A stretch of DNA of 64,000 nt from the NCBI GenBank assembly GCA_020632755.1, contig JACKEY010000012.1, forward strand, positions 62,001 to 126,000. The letters are read 5' to 3'. The notes beneath the pieces were generated by a model that was not told where the DNA came from, did not search any database, and saw only the letters and a program-made list of their open reading frames with translations. The translations under genes and the position numbers were made by a program. Positions 1-8,843 of the stretch are shown here, in pieces. Each line of letters starts with the position of its first letter. The stretch's first letter is position 1. This DNA comes from Alphaproteobacteria bacterium (GTDB taxonomy: Bacteria > Myxococcota_A > UBA796 > UBA2385).

Positions 1-14
1 CCGATCCGGGGGAG

Positions 15-449
15 GTGCCGCGTCTGGTGTGGGTCCTCGGGCCCCCCGGGGCAGGCAAGTCCACCTGGGCACGCTCGCTGGCCGACGCCGAGCAGGCCCG
101 GGTCCTGGAACTCGCGGCGCTACTGGACTGGCGCGATGGGGCCGACGTGGGGGTCGCGCGCGCCAAGGAGCACCTCATCTCGGCCATCCGCTCCGTCGAG
201 CTCCAGCGGGCCCCCGGCGAGCGCCGGCTGTTCGTGGCCAGTGCCTGGCTTCCTCCCGGGGCCCTGCGGCCCCTGTCGCCGCTCGAGCACGTGGTCGCCC
301 TGGTGCCCCGGCGCGAAGACTGGGAGCTGCGCCTGAAGAACCGCGGTGACTCCGTGGGACCCGAACAGATCGCCCGGTACCGCTGGTGGTCGGAGCGCTA
401 CGGAGTCGGCGCCGAGGCCGCCTATCGGGCGTGCCTGGAGGCGGAATGA
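15..449 (+). CDS. P-loop NTPase / kinase-like protein
   Basis: A 144-residue protein opening with a beta strand and a Walker A loop (GPPGAGKST, residues 9-17), as in small nucleotide kinases and AAA-type ATPases. No clear Walker B or lid motif is recognised, so the substrate is unknown. The GTG start at 15 follows a purine-rich GGGGGA, but the window begins only 14 bases upstream and a longer N-terminus cannot be excluded. Its stop overlaps the next start (ATGA), which makes it the first visible gene of an eight-gene co-directional run ending at 6971 that also holds sugar-active enzymes. A role in activating or phosphorylating a pathway intermediate is inference from context only. Confidence 0.6.
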   Translation: MPRLVWVLGPPGAGKSTWARSLADAEQARVLELAALLDWRDGADVGVARAKEHLISAIRSVELQRAPGERRLFVASAWLPPGALRPLSPLEHVVALVPRREDWELRLKNRGDSVGPEQIARYRWWSERYGVGAEAAYRACLEAE

Positions 450-2167
450 GCGCCCGCTTCACGTCTCCGGGACCGACGGCCGTCGTGGCGGAGGGCGCGC
501 GCCAGATCCCAGTGTCGTTCCAGGACGGCATCTACACCAGACACACCCGGTGGGGTGCCTTCCACCGCCGGGTCGTCGGTCGCGCTGCCCTGCACGCCCT
601 GTTCAGGGGTCCCTTCGGCCTCTCCGAGCAGCAGGCACAGGCCAGGCTGCACGAGATGTCCCAAGAGCACCCGGCACTCCTGGCGGATCCTGCCTGGCTC
701 GCCCTGGGACGAGGCGCCCTCCACAGCAGCCAGGGTGTCGCGCCGCCTCCCCGAGCCGAGGTGCCCGATGTCCTCGTCGCGCTGGCCACCGTCGGGCGCC
801 CCGCTTCCCTCGGCCGCCTGCTGCGCACGTTGGCCCAGGAACGGGCAGCCTCCAGCTACCCCGGGCGGGTTGGGGTCCTCGTGGTCGAGAACCACGCGCC
901 GGATGGTGCCCAGCAGGGCGCTGTGCCCGACGGCCTCCCCGTTCACAGGATCCCGATCGGACAGCTGCGGGGCGCCCTCGATGGTGCCGCGCGTGCCGGC
1001 GTGCTGCCCCCCGTCGGGGAGCGCCTCCCGTTGCCCATTGGCGCCGCCCGGGAAGCCCAGGTGGCAGCCCTGCACGAACACCTCGCACGCCCCCTCCCCG
1101 GCCTGCCCCATCCTGCCCAGCACCCGACCGTGGTGTGGATGGTGGACGACGACCTCGCGTTCCAGCAGCTCGACGCCTCCCAGCAGATCGGCCGGCGGAC
1201 CCACCTGCTGTTCCGCGTCGCCCGGTATTGGGCCACCCTTCCACAGCACGCCGTGGTCCTCGGCACGTTCACCGGCGACCCGCCCATCCCCGGCCTCGAC
1301 GGACTGGGCGGACAGCTCGACGACCTCATCGCCGCGCTGGAGCGCATGCGCTCCCTGGGGCCCGAGGCCCCCTGGCCCCTCCAACCTGCGCCGCCCGCTG
1401 TCGTTGATGCCTACTACGACCTCTCCGAGGCGCGCCGCACGGGCACCGTGGCAGCCTGGCCCTACGCTCCCGATGCGGCGGGTCGGCCCACACATGAGGT
1501 GGCGCGGAGACTCCTGGCCGAGTTGCCCCAGCTGGTGGATGGGCGACAGCTCACGCGCCCACTCACATGGAGCGGCGAGGACGTTCCGCCCCGCCCGTCC
1601 TTGCGGAGAGGCGGCAACACCCTCTTTCTCGATGTCGATGCCCTCTTCCGTTGGCCCACTCCCGTGATGGCAACCTCCGACGGGGTCGAGACCCGCCGTG
1701 CAGACACCCTGTGGGCCGCACTGGCCATGAGCGAGGAACCGGACGCTGTGGTGGAGGCACCTTTGCCTCTGCTGCACGGCCGACAGGGCCAGGCCGGTCC
1801 GTCGTTGGAGGTTTCCGTGGCGCGAGCGGCAAGCACGACTGCGGCCCAGGTCCGCGGCGTCGCCCTCGCGCGCGCCCTCTCCAGCGACCGGCCCCTGGCC
1901 GAGCTGCTCCGTCGACGGGAAGCCCAGGTCTCATCCCACCGCGAGCGGCTGCTCGAACGCCTCGCCCTCGTTCGCACCGGCGTGCTGCGCCTGGCGGACT
2001 GGCAGGATCCCGCGATGCAGGACCAGCTCCCCGGTGCCGTCCACGTCTTGGATGCCCTCGCCCGCATGGCCCGTGCCAGCGTCCCCCGCCCAGGCGACCC
2101 CGACGAACTCGCCGCCTTCCTCCGGCAGCTTCCCCACGCGGTCCGTGCCTGGCGAGGTCGCTGGTGA
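446..2167 (+). CDS. Glycosyltransferase-like protein (GT-A-type)
   Basis: A 573-residue protein. Around residue 106 a strand-turn-helix element (DVLVALATVGRPASL) resembles the start of family-2 glycosyltransferases. Near residue 233 an acidic motif after a hydrophobic strand (WMVDDDLAF) fits the metal- and nucleotide-sugar-binding DxD. The rest is poorly recognisable and it is much longer than a minimal GT2 domain. The ATG at 446 is preferred over the upstream in-frame start at 386, because it gives the usual ATGA overlap with the preceding gene and avoids a 60-base overlap. Its neighbours (epimerase, deacetylase, methyltransferase) support a glycan role. Substrate unknown; a noncatalytic relative is possible. 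Confidence 0.6.
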   Translation: MSARFTSPGPTAVVAEGARQIPVSFQDGIYTRHTRWGAFHRRVVGRAALHALFRGPFGLSEQQAQARLHEMSQEHPALLADPAWLALGRGALHSSQGVAPPPRAEVPDVLVALATVGRPASLGRLLRTLAQERAASSYPGRVGVLVVENHAPDGAQQGAVPDGLPVHRIPIGQLRGALDGAARAGVLPPVGERLPLPIGAAREAQVAALHEHLARPLPGLPHPAQHPTVVWMVDDDLAFQQLDASQQIGRRTHLLFRVARYWATLPQHAVVLGTFTGDPPIPGLDGLGGQLDDLIAALERMRSLGPEAPWPLQPAPPAVVDAYYDLSEARRTGTVAAWPYAPDAAGRPTHEVARRLLAELPQLVDGRQLTRPLTWSGEDVPPRPSLRRGGNTLFLDVDALFRWPTPVMATSDGVETRRADTLWAALAMSEEPDAVVEAPLPLLHGRQGQAGPSLEVSVARAASTTAAQVRGVALARALSSDRPLAELLRRREAQVSSHRERLLERLALVRTGVLRLADWQDPAMQDQLPGAVHVLDALARMARASVPRPGDPDELAAFLRQLPHAVRAWRGRW

Positions 2168-3192
2168 GGGCATTCGTCACCGGGGGCTACTTCGACGACG
2201 GGGGCGACGGCGTGGTGTGGCTCGTCGATCTGGCGCGGGAACGGGCCCGGGTCCTCCTGCGCTGGAGCCCGCCGCCCCACCTGCACGTGCCCGCCAGGGG
2301 CTTCGCGGGCGCCAGCCTCGGCCCCTGCGGATCGCTCTTCGTGGCCGCCCACGCCGCCGTGGTCCGCGTGGACCCACAGGCCGCCGCCGTCACCGGCGTC
2401 CTCCACCAACCGTGCATGAACGACCTGCACCACGTCGCCTGCCTCGACGAGCGCCTGTACGTGTCGAATACCGGGCTGTCGGCGGTCGATGTGCTCGGGT
2501 TCGATGGCGCGTTCCTGGGGAGCCACGCTCTGCTGCCCGCCTGGGCCAATGCTCGCCGCATCGGTGGCGAGGACCCACCACGACACGCCCCCCCCGTACA
2601 GCCAGGCTGGGAGGGGCAAGCCCCGGAGCCGTGGCCGGAAGCGCTTGAGGACGATGGCTATCACAGCCTCGATCGCGCCAGGGCGCCCTTCCACCAGCTC
2701 ATGCTCCGCGACCACCTGCACGTGAACCACGTCACGCGCGCGGGCGGGCGACTGCTGGCCACATGCTTCGACGACGGCACCCTACGCGACCTGGCCACGT
2801 TCGGGGTGGCGGCCCACCTCCCCGGCCACTTCCTCCACGATGGCGCCGTCCATGACCGCTCCCTCTGGGTCACCTCCATCGACGGCTCCCTGGTGGAACT
2901 CGACGCCCGGACCCTGGTCGAGCGCCGCCGCCTCTCCACCTTCGCCACCGGCCACCACGGATGGTGTCGCGGGCTCTTCGTGACGGACTCCCACCTCCTC
3001 GTGGGGCTCACCGAGGTCCGCCGCGGGCGCCTGCCCCGCCATCGGTGGGCCGACCGGGAGCCCGAAGGCAGCGAGACCAGCGTGCTCCTGCTCGACCGGG
3101 CGGACGGGCGCCTGCTCGCCCGCGTCGACCTCACCGACCCCATCCGGCATGCGAAGCTCTACAGCATCCTCCCGATTCCGGAGATTTCCTGA
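2164..3192 (+). CDS. Hypothetical protein of propeller-like composition in glycan operon
   Basis: A 342-residue protein starting at GTG 2164, overlapping the preceding stop (GTGA). It is built of repeated short beta-rich units with recurring strand patterns (LYVSNTGLSAVDVLG; LWVTSIDGSLVELD; LLVGLTEVRRG), conserved His and Asp, and no signal peptide or membrane segment. This looks like a beta-propeller, reminiscent of uncharacterised proteins (TIGR03032-like) found near glycosyltransferases; that likeness is from memory of motif style and is unchecked. It probably acts in the cytoplasm with the other products of the run. Function unknown. Confidence 0.55.
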   Translation: MRAFVTGGYFDDGGDGVVWLVDLARERARVLLRWSPPPHLHVPARGFAGASLGPCGSLFVAAHAAVVRVDPQAAAVTGVLHQPCMNDLHHVACLDERLYVSNTGLSAVDVLGFDGAFLGSHALLPAWANARRIGGEDPPRHAPPVQPGWEGQAPEPWPEALEDDGYHSLDRARAPFHQLMLRDHLHVNHVTRAGGRLLATCFDDGTLRDLATFGVAAHLPGHFLHDGAVHDRSLWVTSIDGSLVELDARTLVERRRLSTFATGHHGWCRGLFVTDSHLLVGLTEVRRGRLPRHRWADREPEGSETSVLLLDRADGRLLARVDLTDPIRHAKLYSILPIPEIS

Positions 3193-4148
3193 TGCGCATC
3201 CTCGTCACCGGCGCCGCCGGATTCATCGGCAGCCACCTCACTCGGACGCTGCTGGACAGCGGGCACGAGGTCGTGGGCCTCGACGACCTGTCCTCCGGGC
3301 ACCGGTCCAACCTCCCCGTGGCCAGTCCGGGCTGGCGCTTTGTGCTCGGCGACATCCGAGACCCCGCAGCCTGCACAGTCGCCATGCAGGGCGTGCAAGC
3401 GGTGATGCACCTGGCCGGTCGCAACTCGGTGCCTCGCTCCCTGGCCGATCCGTTCGGGGCGGTCCAGGTCAACGTGGCCGGGAGCGTCAACCTGCTCGAC
3501 GCGGCGCGTGTCGCAGGGGTCCGGCGGTTCGTGTATGCATCGTCCAGCAGCGTCTACGGCGACGACCCGACCCTTCCCAAGGTCGAGCACCTTGCCCACA
3601 AGCCGCTGTCTCCCTACGCCGCGTCCAAGGCTTCGCTGGAACACCTCGCCCGGGCCTGGTCGAGCTGCTGGGGCCTGCACACCCTGGGCTTGCGCTTCTT
3701 CAACGTATTCGGACCGCGGCAGGACCCCCGGGGGCCGTATGCGGCGGTCGTGCCACGTTTCGTGGAGGCTGCCCTCGAAGGGCACCGTCCCACCATCCAC
3801 GGCGACGGGAGTGCCACCCGCGACTTCACCTACGTCGACAACGCAACACACGCCCTCGTCCTCGCGCTGCGAGCACCCGAGGAAGCGGCAGGAGAGGCCA
3901 TCAACGTCGCCTGTGGCGGACGTGTCAGCGTACTCGAGCTCTGGCGTGGGATCTGTGCACAGACGGGCTTCGACGAAGAGCCTCACTTCGGCCCCGTCCG
4001 TCCCGGCGACATGCCACACAGTCACGCCGACATCGGCCAGGCCCGGCGGCTGCTCGGCTTCGAGCCGCAGGTGGGCTTTCCGGAGGGAATCCAGCGCACG
4101 GTCGCCTGGTACCGCCAACAGCGAGCGGAGGTCGCCCATGCGATCTGA
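3192..4148 (+). CDS. NAD-dependent sugar-nucleotide epimerase/dehydratase (extended SDR)
   Basis: A 318-residue extended short-chain dehydrogenase. The N-terminal Rossmann motif GAAGFIGSH (about residues 7-15) binds NAD. The catalytic Ser lies in the YASSSSVYGD strand and the YAASK motif gives Tyr142/Lys146. FFNVFGPRQDPRGPYAAVVPRF is split by the usual substrate-loop pattern, and the C-terminal region has the expected sugar-binding elements. The closest pattern I recognise is the UDP-GlcNAc/UDP-glucuronate 4-epimerase group (WbpP-like: GRNSVPRSLADP, then VYGD). It would supply an epimerised nucleotide sugar to the neighbouring transferase. The start overlaps the previous stop by one base (TGATG). 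Confidence 0.88.
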   Translation: MRILVTGAAGFIGSHLTRTLLDSGHEVVGLDDLSSGHRSNLPVASPGWRFVLGDIRDPAACTVAMQGVQAVMHLAGRNSVPRSLADPFGAVQVNVAGSVNLLDAARVAGVRRFVYASSSSVYGDDPTLPKVEHLAHKPLSPYAASKASLEHLARAWSSCWGLHTLGLRFFNVFGPRQDPRGPYAAVVPRFVEAALEGHRPTIHGDGSATRDFTYVDNATHALVLALRAPEEAAGEAINVACGGRVSVLELWRGICAQTGFDEEPHFGPVRPGDMPHSHADIGQARRLLGFEPQVGFPEGIQRTVAWYRQQRAEVAHAI

Positions 4149-4863
4149 GGACCAGGTCCGGGCACACCTCGTGGGTATCGGGCCAGGGTACGATCCACAT
4201 GCGCTCACCCTGTCCGCCAGGGCGGCCATCGAGTCATGCGATCTTGTGTTCTACCCTGGTACACAGCTCGGAGAGGCCATGCGCGCGCTCCCCCGTGGAG
4301 AGCTGGTGTGGGGACGTCACCTGGACGACCAGGAGCTCCGAGCACGGGCCCTGACCGCCCTGGATCGAGGCGACACCGTCGCATGGCTCTTCTCCGGGGA
4401 CCCGAGCCTGTACACCGGCGGACAGGGGCGCTTCTCGTCGCTGACCGGCTGCGTCCGCTGGCTGCGCCAGGCTGCCGTCGAGTACCGGATCCACCCTGGC
4501 GTCAGCAGCCTCCAGGTCCTGTTGGCACACCTCGGCCTCGAGCACGCAGGCATCGACACCGGACAACCGACGGCTGTGTACGCGCCCGGACGGGACCCGG
4601 AACCCCTCGCTCGAACGCGCCTCGAAGCGTTGGCCGCTCTCGGCATGCCCCTTGCGCTGTTCCTGGCCGAAACCTGGATGCACGTCATCCTCGAGCTCGG
4701 CCTCCGTCACTACGGTCCACGCGGCCGGGTGGTCGTCGCGCATCGAATCGGCTGGCCTGATCAGTGGGTGCTGGACTGCGAACTGGCACAACTCGAGGGC
4801 CGACTCGCAGGCTCGGTCATGCCTGGGCACACCCTGATCCTGATCGGCCCCTGGGAGGGATGA
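4138..4863 (+). CDS. Tetrapyrrole methylase-fold protein, CobM/CbiF-like
   Basis: A 241-residue protein with the tetrapyrrole (corrin/porphyrin) methylase fold. It has an N-terminal GIGPGYDP loop, SGDPSLYTGGQ (about residues 87-97), HPGVSS (about 119-124) and a C-terminal strand HTLILIGPWEG. These are the SAM- and substrate-binding motifs of precorrin-4 C11-methyltransferases, and IGWPDQWV matches their C-terminal domain. No other cobalamin gene is visible. It overlaps the epimerase by 11 bases and sits in a sugar-gene run, so either it methylates a non-corrin substrate or it belongs to an unusual pathway. Fold assignment is secure; substrate is unknown. Confidence 0.85.
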   Translation: MRSEDQVRAHLVGIGPGYDPHALTLSARAAIESCDLVFYPGTQLGEAMRALPRGELVWGRHLDDQELRARALTALDRGDTVAWLFSGDPSLYTGGQGRFSSLTGCVRWLRQAAVEYRIHPGVSSLQVLLAHLGLEHAGIDTGQPTAVYAPGRDPEPLARTRLEALAALGMPLALFLAETWMHVILELGLRHYGPRGRVVVAHRIGWPDQWVLDCELAQLEGRLAGSVMPGHTLILIGPWEG

Positions 4864-4866
4864 AAC

Positions 4867-5415
4867 ATGCAGCAGAACCACACCCGCCGCCCCATCGCCG
4901 CCGTGGTCGGCGCCACCTCTCCTTCCCAAGAGCTGATCCCCCAAGCCGAAGCCCTGGGCACCGGGCTGGTCGACGCGGGGTTCCGCATCGCCACAGGGGG
5001 GCTGGGCGGGGTGATGGAGGCCGCCTCGCGAGGTGCTCGAGGGGCACTACGCTGGACCGAGGGCAGCATCATCGGCGTCTTGCCCGGACTGGTGTCCACG
5101 GACGCCAATCCCTACGTCGACATCGTCATCCCGACCGGCATGAACTACGCTCGGAACACCATCCTCGTGGCCATGGCCGACGTGGTCGTCGCCGTCGGCG
5201 GAGGCTCGGGGACCTTGAGCGAGCTCGCCCTCGCATGGCAGCACGGCAAGCCCATCGTGGCCCTGGATCTGGGCGAGGGCTGGAGCTCCCGGCTCGCCGG
5301 AGAGCGACTCGATCAGCGCCGAGACGACCTGTTGCATCCCGCGAGGAGCGCCGGGGAGGCCGTGCAGCTGGCCCAACGCCTGGTCGGCAGCCGCGAGGGC
5401 AGCCGTGGATTCTGA
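4867..5415 (+). CDS. SLOG/TIGR00725-family Rossmann protein
   Basis: A 182-residue single-domain Rossmann-like protein with the family signatures GGLGGVMEAASRGA (about residues 43-56), a YVDIVIPTGMNYARN segment and GGGSGTLSELALAWQ (about 110-124). The family is related to LOG/DprA nucleotide-binding proteins and is thought to bind a nucleotide or related ligand; most members are uncharacterised. It starts three bases after the methylase stop and overlaps the next gene by 11 bases, so it is translationally linked to both methyltransferases. A ligand-sensing or phosphoribohydrolase-like role is possible but unproven. Confidence 0.85.
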   Translation: MQQNHTRRPIAAVVGATSPSQELIPQAEALGTGLVDAGFRIATGGLGGVMEAASRGARGALRWTEGSIIGVLPGLVSTDANPYVDIVIPTGMNYARNTILVAMADVVVAVGGGSGTLSELALAWQHGKPIVALDLGEGWSSRLAGERLDQRRDDLLHPARSAGEAVQLAQRLVGSREGSRGF

Positions 5416-6073
5416 GGCCGCGCTGCCCGAGCGCCTGCGGTGGACCCTTCGCTGGCAGACCACCAACCTGGCCCCCCTTCTCGCCACGCCCACGGCCGAG
5501 GCTCGCCTGGAGGAGTACTGGCGCCGCGTCCGTCGCATGGACGAGGTCCTGTGCCACACACCCCTGGGCCCTCTCTCGCTCACTGTGGATGTCGGCGGGG
5601 GGCTCACCACCCCGCTCCGGTGGCTCCCCGGCCGATGCCTCTGTGTGGACCCCCTCGCCGAGCACTACGCCCGCCGGGCCACGCCCCCGCTGGAACGCGT
5701 CGTCTACCTTCGAGGACACGGCGAAGACCTCCCGCTGACCAGCGAGGCTGCCGCTCTCGTCGTCTGTACGAACTGCATCGACCACACCGAGGATCCCGAG
5801 GCCGTCATGGAGGAGATCCATCGCGTCCTCCGACCCGGGGGGGCCCTCTGGTTCACCTGCGAGGAGCATCCTCGCGGCGCCCCGCGCAATGCCGGCCACC
5901 CCCATGCGCTCGACGCTGAAGCCATCCGCGACCTCGTGCGCCCCTTCGAGACCGTTCACGCGTGGCAGGAGCCATGGCGCGGCATCCATGGGCACCTGCT
6001 GGACACCCCCTACGGGCCCACCGTCGAACACGGCTTCCTCCTCCGCAAGCCAGGAGCCCCCGGTGACCGCTGA
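5405..6073 (+). CDS. Class I SAM-dependent methyltransferase
   Basis: A 222-residue Methyltransf_11-type enzyme. Motif I is degenerate but clear (LTVDVGGG, about residue 59-66), followed by an acidic strand end (CVDPLAEHYA), a GEDLPLTSEAAALVVCTNCIDH-type motif II/III region and the post-motif EEIHRVLRPGGALWF. The GTG start at 5405 lies 11 bases inside the previous gene. The adjacent polysaccharide deacetylase and sugar epimerase suggest that it methylates a sugar or glycolipid intermediate; the acceptor is not evident from sequence. Confidence 0.82.
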   Translation: MDSEAALPERLRWTLRWQTTNLAPLLATPTAEARLEEYWRRVRRMDEVLCHTPLGPLSLTVDVGGGLTTPLRWLPGRCLCVDPLAEHYARRATPPLERVVYLRGHGEDLPLTSEAAALVVCTNCIDHTEDPEAVMEEIHRVLRPGGALWFTCEEHPRGAPRNAGHPHALDAEAIRDLVRPFETVHAWQEPWRGIHGHLLDTPYGPTVEHGFLLRKPGAPGDR

Positions 6074-6971
6074 AGCCTCCAGCACCCGGATCCTGATGCT
6101 CCACCGGGTCCTGAACGACGAGCCCACCGCCTTCGGGCTGCCCTCCTGCTACCGAATGAGGGGCACCGCCCTCACCCCCGCGGAATTCGAGCAGGTCCTC
6201 GACCAAGTGGGGCCAGGCATCCTGCCGCTGCAGGCCGTCGAGGACGCCCTGCTGGCCGGCCACGAGCCCCCAGCCGGCTGCGTCCTCACCTTCGACGACG
6301 GCTACCGGGAGCACCTTGACCTGGTGGCTCCCCTGCTCCGTGCGCGCGGCCAGACGGCGACCTTTTACGTCGCGACCGGCCTGCACGGGGCCGGCGACCG
6401 AACTGCGGTGGTCGACGCCTGGTACTGGCTCCTCGACCACGCCCGAGCCGCCGCCGCAACCGTCCCGCTGCCAGGCGGCGGCCGGTTCCACGGCCGTCTG
6501 GACACCGCCAGTGCCAAGGAAGAATGGGTGGCCGGAAGGCCCAAGAAGGCGCTCCTCGCCGCTCGCCCCGCGGAACAGGAACGCATGCTCTGCGCCCTGG
6601 CCGAGAGTGCTGGGGCCGACCTTCCCCGCCACCTCGCCGCCTCCCTGTACCTGGAGCCCGGCGAGTGGCGCCACCTGGTCGATCTGGGCATGAGGGTCGG
6701 GGCCCACAGCGCTAGTCACCCCCGCTTGACCGAGCTGGATGACGCGGCTTTGGCGGACGAGATCGACTGTTCCGTGCGGATCGTCGGCCAGCTCGGGGGG
6801 CCTTGCGCCTTCGCATACCCAGACGGTGCCTACGACGACCGCGTTGTCGACTTCGTTCACCGAGCGGGCGTGCGATCCTCGGTCACTTGCGAGCCCGGAG
6901 TGGTCCGTGCTGGAATGGACATGATGGCGCTGCCGCGTGAGTTCGTACATCCGGGGTGGCTGGCTGGTTGA
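6063..6971 (+). CDS. Polysaccharide deacetylase family protein (NodB domain)
   Basis: A 302-residue carbohydrate-esterase-4-like protein. It contains the NodB motif LTFDDGY (about residues 75-81; metal/catalytic Asp) and the histidine motif HSASHPRL (about 215-222), plus a late strand FAYPDGAYDD. A 70-residue insertion between the motifs is typical of the longer GT-cluster deacetylases. There is no signal peptide, so it probably acts in the cytoplasm on a lipid- or nucleotide-linked sugar. The GTG at 6063 overlaps the methyltransferase stop and is preferred over the long upstream extension, which only reads the neighbour in another frame. It is the last gene of the run. Confidence 0.88.
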   Translation: MTAEASSTRILMLHRVLNDEPTAFGLPSCYRMRGTALTPAEFEQVLDQVGPGILPLQAVEDALLAGHEPPAGCVLTFDDGYREHLDLVAPLLRARGQTATFYVATGLHGAGDRTAVVDAWYWLLDHARAAAATVPLPGGGRFHGRLDTASAKEEWVAGRPKKALLAARPAEQERMLCALAESAGADLPRHLAASLYLEPGEWRHLVDLGMRVGAHSASHPRLTELDDAALADEIDCSVRIVGQLGGPCAFAYPDGAYDDRVVDFVHRAGVRSSVTCEPGVVRAGMDMMALPREFVHPGWLAG

Positions 6972-7012
6972 GTGCGTCTGTGGGCGGAGCGTCCTAGGCG
7001 CGATCCGACAGT

Positions 7013-8671
7013 TCAGTGCACCGGCGTCTTCTGCGCAGTGGAGACCGAAGCCCGCAGGTGCCAGCCATCGGCGGGCACCACCTTCGCTCGCAGCGCGACC
7101 AGGCGGTCCAGCCGGCCCGGCAGGGCCTTCACGTTTCCGTTGCCTTGGCGCACGAGCGCGTCCAGGCCAAGCGGCGCCGGCCGCATGAGTGCCTCGGCGA
7201 TGGCTTGCAGCTTCGGCGAGGCCCCCTCTCCCACGAGTTCCTTCGCCTCCTCGGCGCTGTAGGAGTGCAAGGCAGCCAACAACAACGGGAGCAGGTGGTC
7301 CACAGCCATCAACCACTTCTCCCGAAGGTCGTCCGGCGCTCCCAGCTCGAGCTCCACCTTGAGGTGAACCCGGTCGGCGTCGAGCGCAAGGTCCTCAGAG
7401 AACGACTTCCGAGGCGCCAGCAGCGCCTTCCACTGCCAATCGGGTGCCGCCAATCGGTAGGACTTCTCGCTCTGGGCAAGGGCGATGTCCCACGAGGCGA
7501 GCAAGGTCTGATCCGACCACATGCTCGTTGTGCGCGACTCGGCGTGCCGTCGGTACACGGCGTGCAGTGCCTCGACGGCATCGAAGCTGGGGAGATCCCG
7601 GCAAGCCGGCACCTGGATGGACGGCACACGCTCGACCACCAATCCGTCCACCTCCTGTCCCTTCAGGATCCGAGACAGCCCAAGCTCGGCCCACACTTCG
7701 ACCGGCGACGTGGTCGATCCCGTCAGCAAGGCGGTGACCCACCCTCCCTTCCCCAGCGTGAGCCACCTCCGTGCCATCGCGCCAACGCGAGGATCGCCGC
7801 TCTGACGCCGCCGTTCCGCCTCCGCTGCCGCTTCGTACCGCCACCAGGACTCGACAGCGTCCGGCGAACCAGCGACATACCAACGGGCCGCGCGCTGTTC
7901 GTACTTGCGCCGGGTCTCGCGGTAGCAGGTATCACAGAGCGGATACTGGACAGACGCTCGGCGGTAGTCGCAGTTGCACCGGGTACACCGGTTGCCGTCT
8001 ACGTCCTCGGGTCGCCGGTCATGGGCGAGGGCCGAGGCGCGACAGCGCAGGCAGGTGACTTCGTCGGCATCCGTCGAACAGGTGACCCCGCAAGAGATGC
8101 AGTACCGGTGGGAGTCACGGGCATCCGCATCTCCGGCGTCGGCCCGCTCACGGAGCGAGGGCAACTCGCCGCGCAAGAAGGCGTCAATGCTGCTGTAGTC
8201 CGTGGGCTCACGCTCGTTGTCCCGCTCATGGTCGTCGACCACCTTCTGCCAGATCTCGTAGACCTGCGCCCAGCCCTCCCAGTCCTGCTCCCGGTCGAAC
8301 AGCAGCGAAGACTCCACAGACCGGCCCACGGAGCTGCGGGTGAGGTTCACACTGGTGTGGATGGCCTCTCTCTCGGACAGGTAGGCCTTGAGGTGAAGGA
8401 CGGGCACCTCGACGACCGTGGCCTCGAGCTGCTCGAAGATGTCCAGATCCCGGGGACTCGGCGCGTCGCGGGGCCCGCGGGTGATCAAGGTGATCGACAC
8501 ACCGCGGCAGACCGCTCGGGCGAGCGCTCGGTTCAAGTCGGGCCACACCCGCACGAATGGGGAGACCAGCACGACGACCCGTTCGGCCCGGTCGACCAAT
8601 CCGAGGATCTCGTTGTGGACACGGGTGCCAACGATGTTCTGCAACGAGGACTCCAGCCGCCGCGGCGACAC
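7013..8671 (-). CDS. PLD-like phosphodiesterase with twin zinc ribbons
   Basis: A 552-residue protein. The N-terminal domain (about 1-160) has one phospholipase-D-type HKD half-site: HLKAYLSE near residue 91, followed by the SVNLTRSS strand near 106. Such single-HKD domains usually dimerise to form a nuclease or phosphodiesterase site. A middle section (about 188-255) holds four CxxC pairs (CISC, CLRC, CTRC, CDTC) resembling two zinc ribbons. The C-terminal ~290 residues are unrecognised, mostly helical and without membrane segments. It sits alone on the minus strand between the glycan run and the integrase genes. A nucleic-acid or defence role is plausible but inferred. Confidence 0.72.
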   Translation of the reverse strand: MSPRRLESSLQNIVGTRVHNEILGLVDRAERVVVLVSPFVRVWPDLNRALARAVCRGVSITLITRGPRDAPSPRDLDIFEQLEATVVEVPVLHLKAYLSEREAIHTSVNLTRSSVGRSVESSLLFDREQDWEGWAQVYEIWQKVVDDHERDNEREPTDYSSIDAFLRGELPSLRERADAGDADARDSHRYCISCGVTCSTDADEVTCLRCRASALAHDRRPEDVDGNRCTRCNCDYRRASVQYPLCDTCYRETRRKYEQRAARWYVAGSPDAVESWWRYEAAAEAERRRQSGDPRVGAMARRWLTLGKGGWVTALLTGSTTSPVEVWAELGLSRILKGQEVDGLVVERVPSIQVPACRDLPSFDAVEALHAVYRRHAESRTTSMWSDQTLLASWDIALAQSEKSYRLAAPDWQWKALLAPRKSFSEDLALDADRVHLKVELELGAPDDLREKWLMAVDHLLPLLLAALHSYSAEEAKELVGEGASPKLQAIAEALMRPAPLGLDALVRQGNGNVKALPGRLDRLVALRAKVVPADGWHLRASVSTAQKTPVH

Positions 8672-8843
8672 AGCGGATTGCGGGCAGCGGCAGCCTATCC
8701 CGCCGGGCGGCAGGCCCTCCGTCGGCCGCCACCGTGCCCCTGCGCACTGGAGGCCGATGGGCTCGATGCACGCGCAACCACCACGCCAGTTGCCCCGAGG
8801 ATGAGAGCAGAACCGCCTTCAACACAGCGTGTCAGGGGACCAG

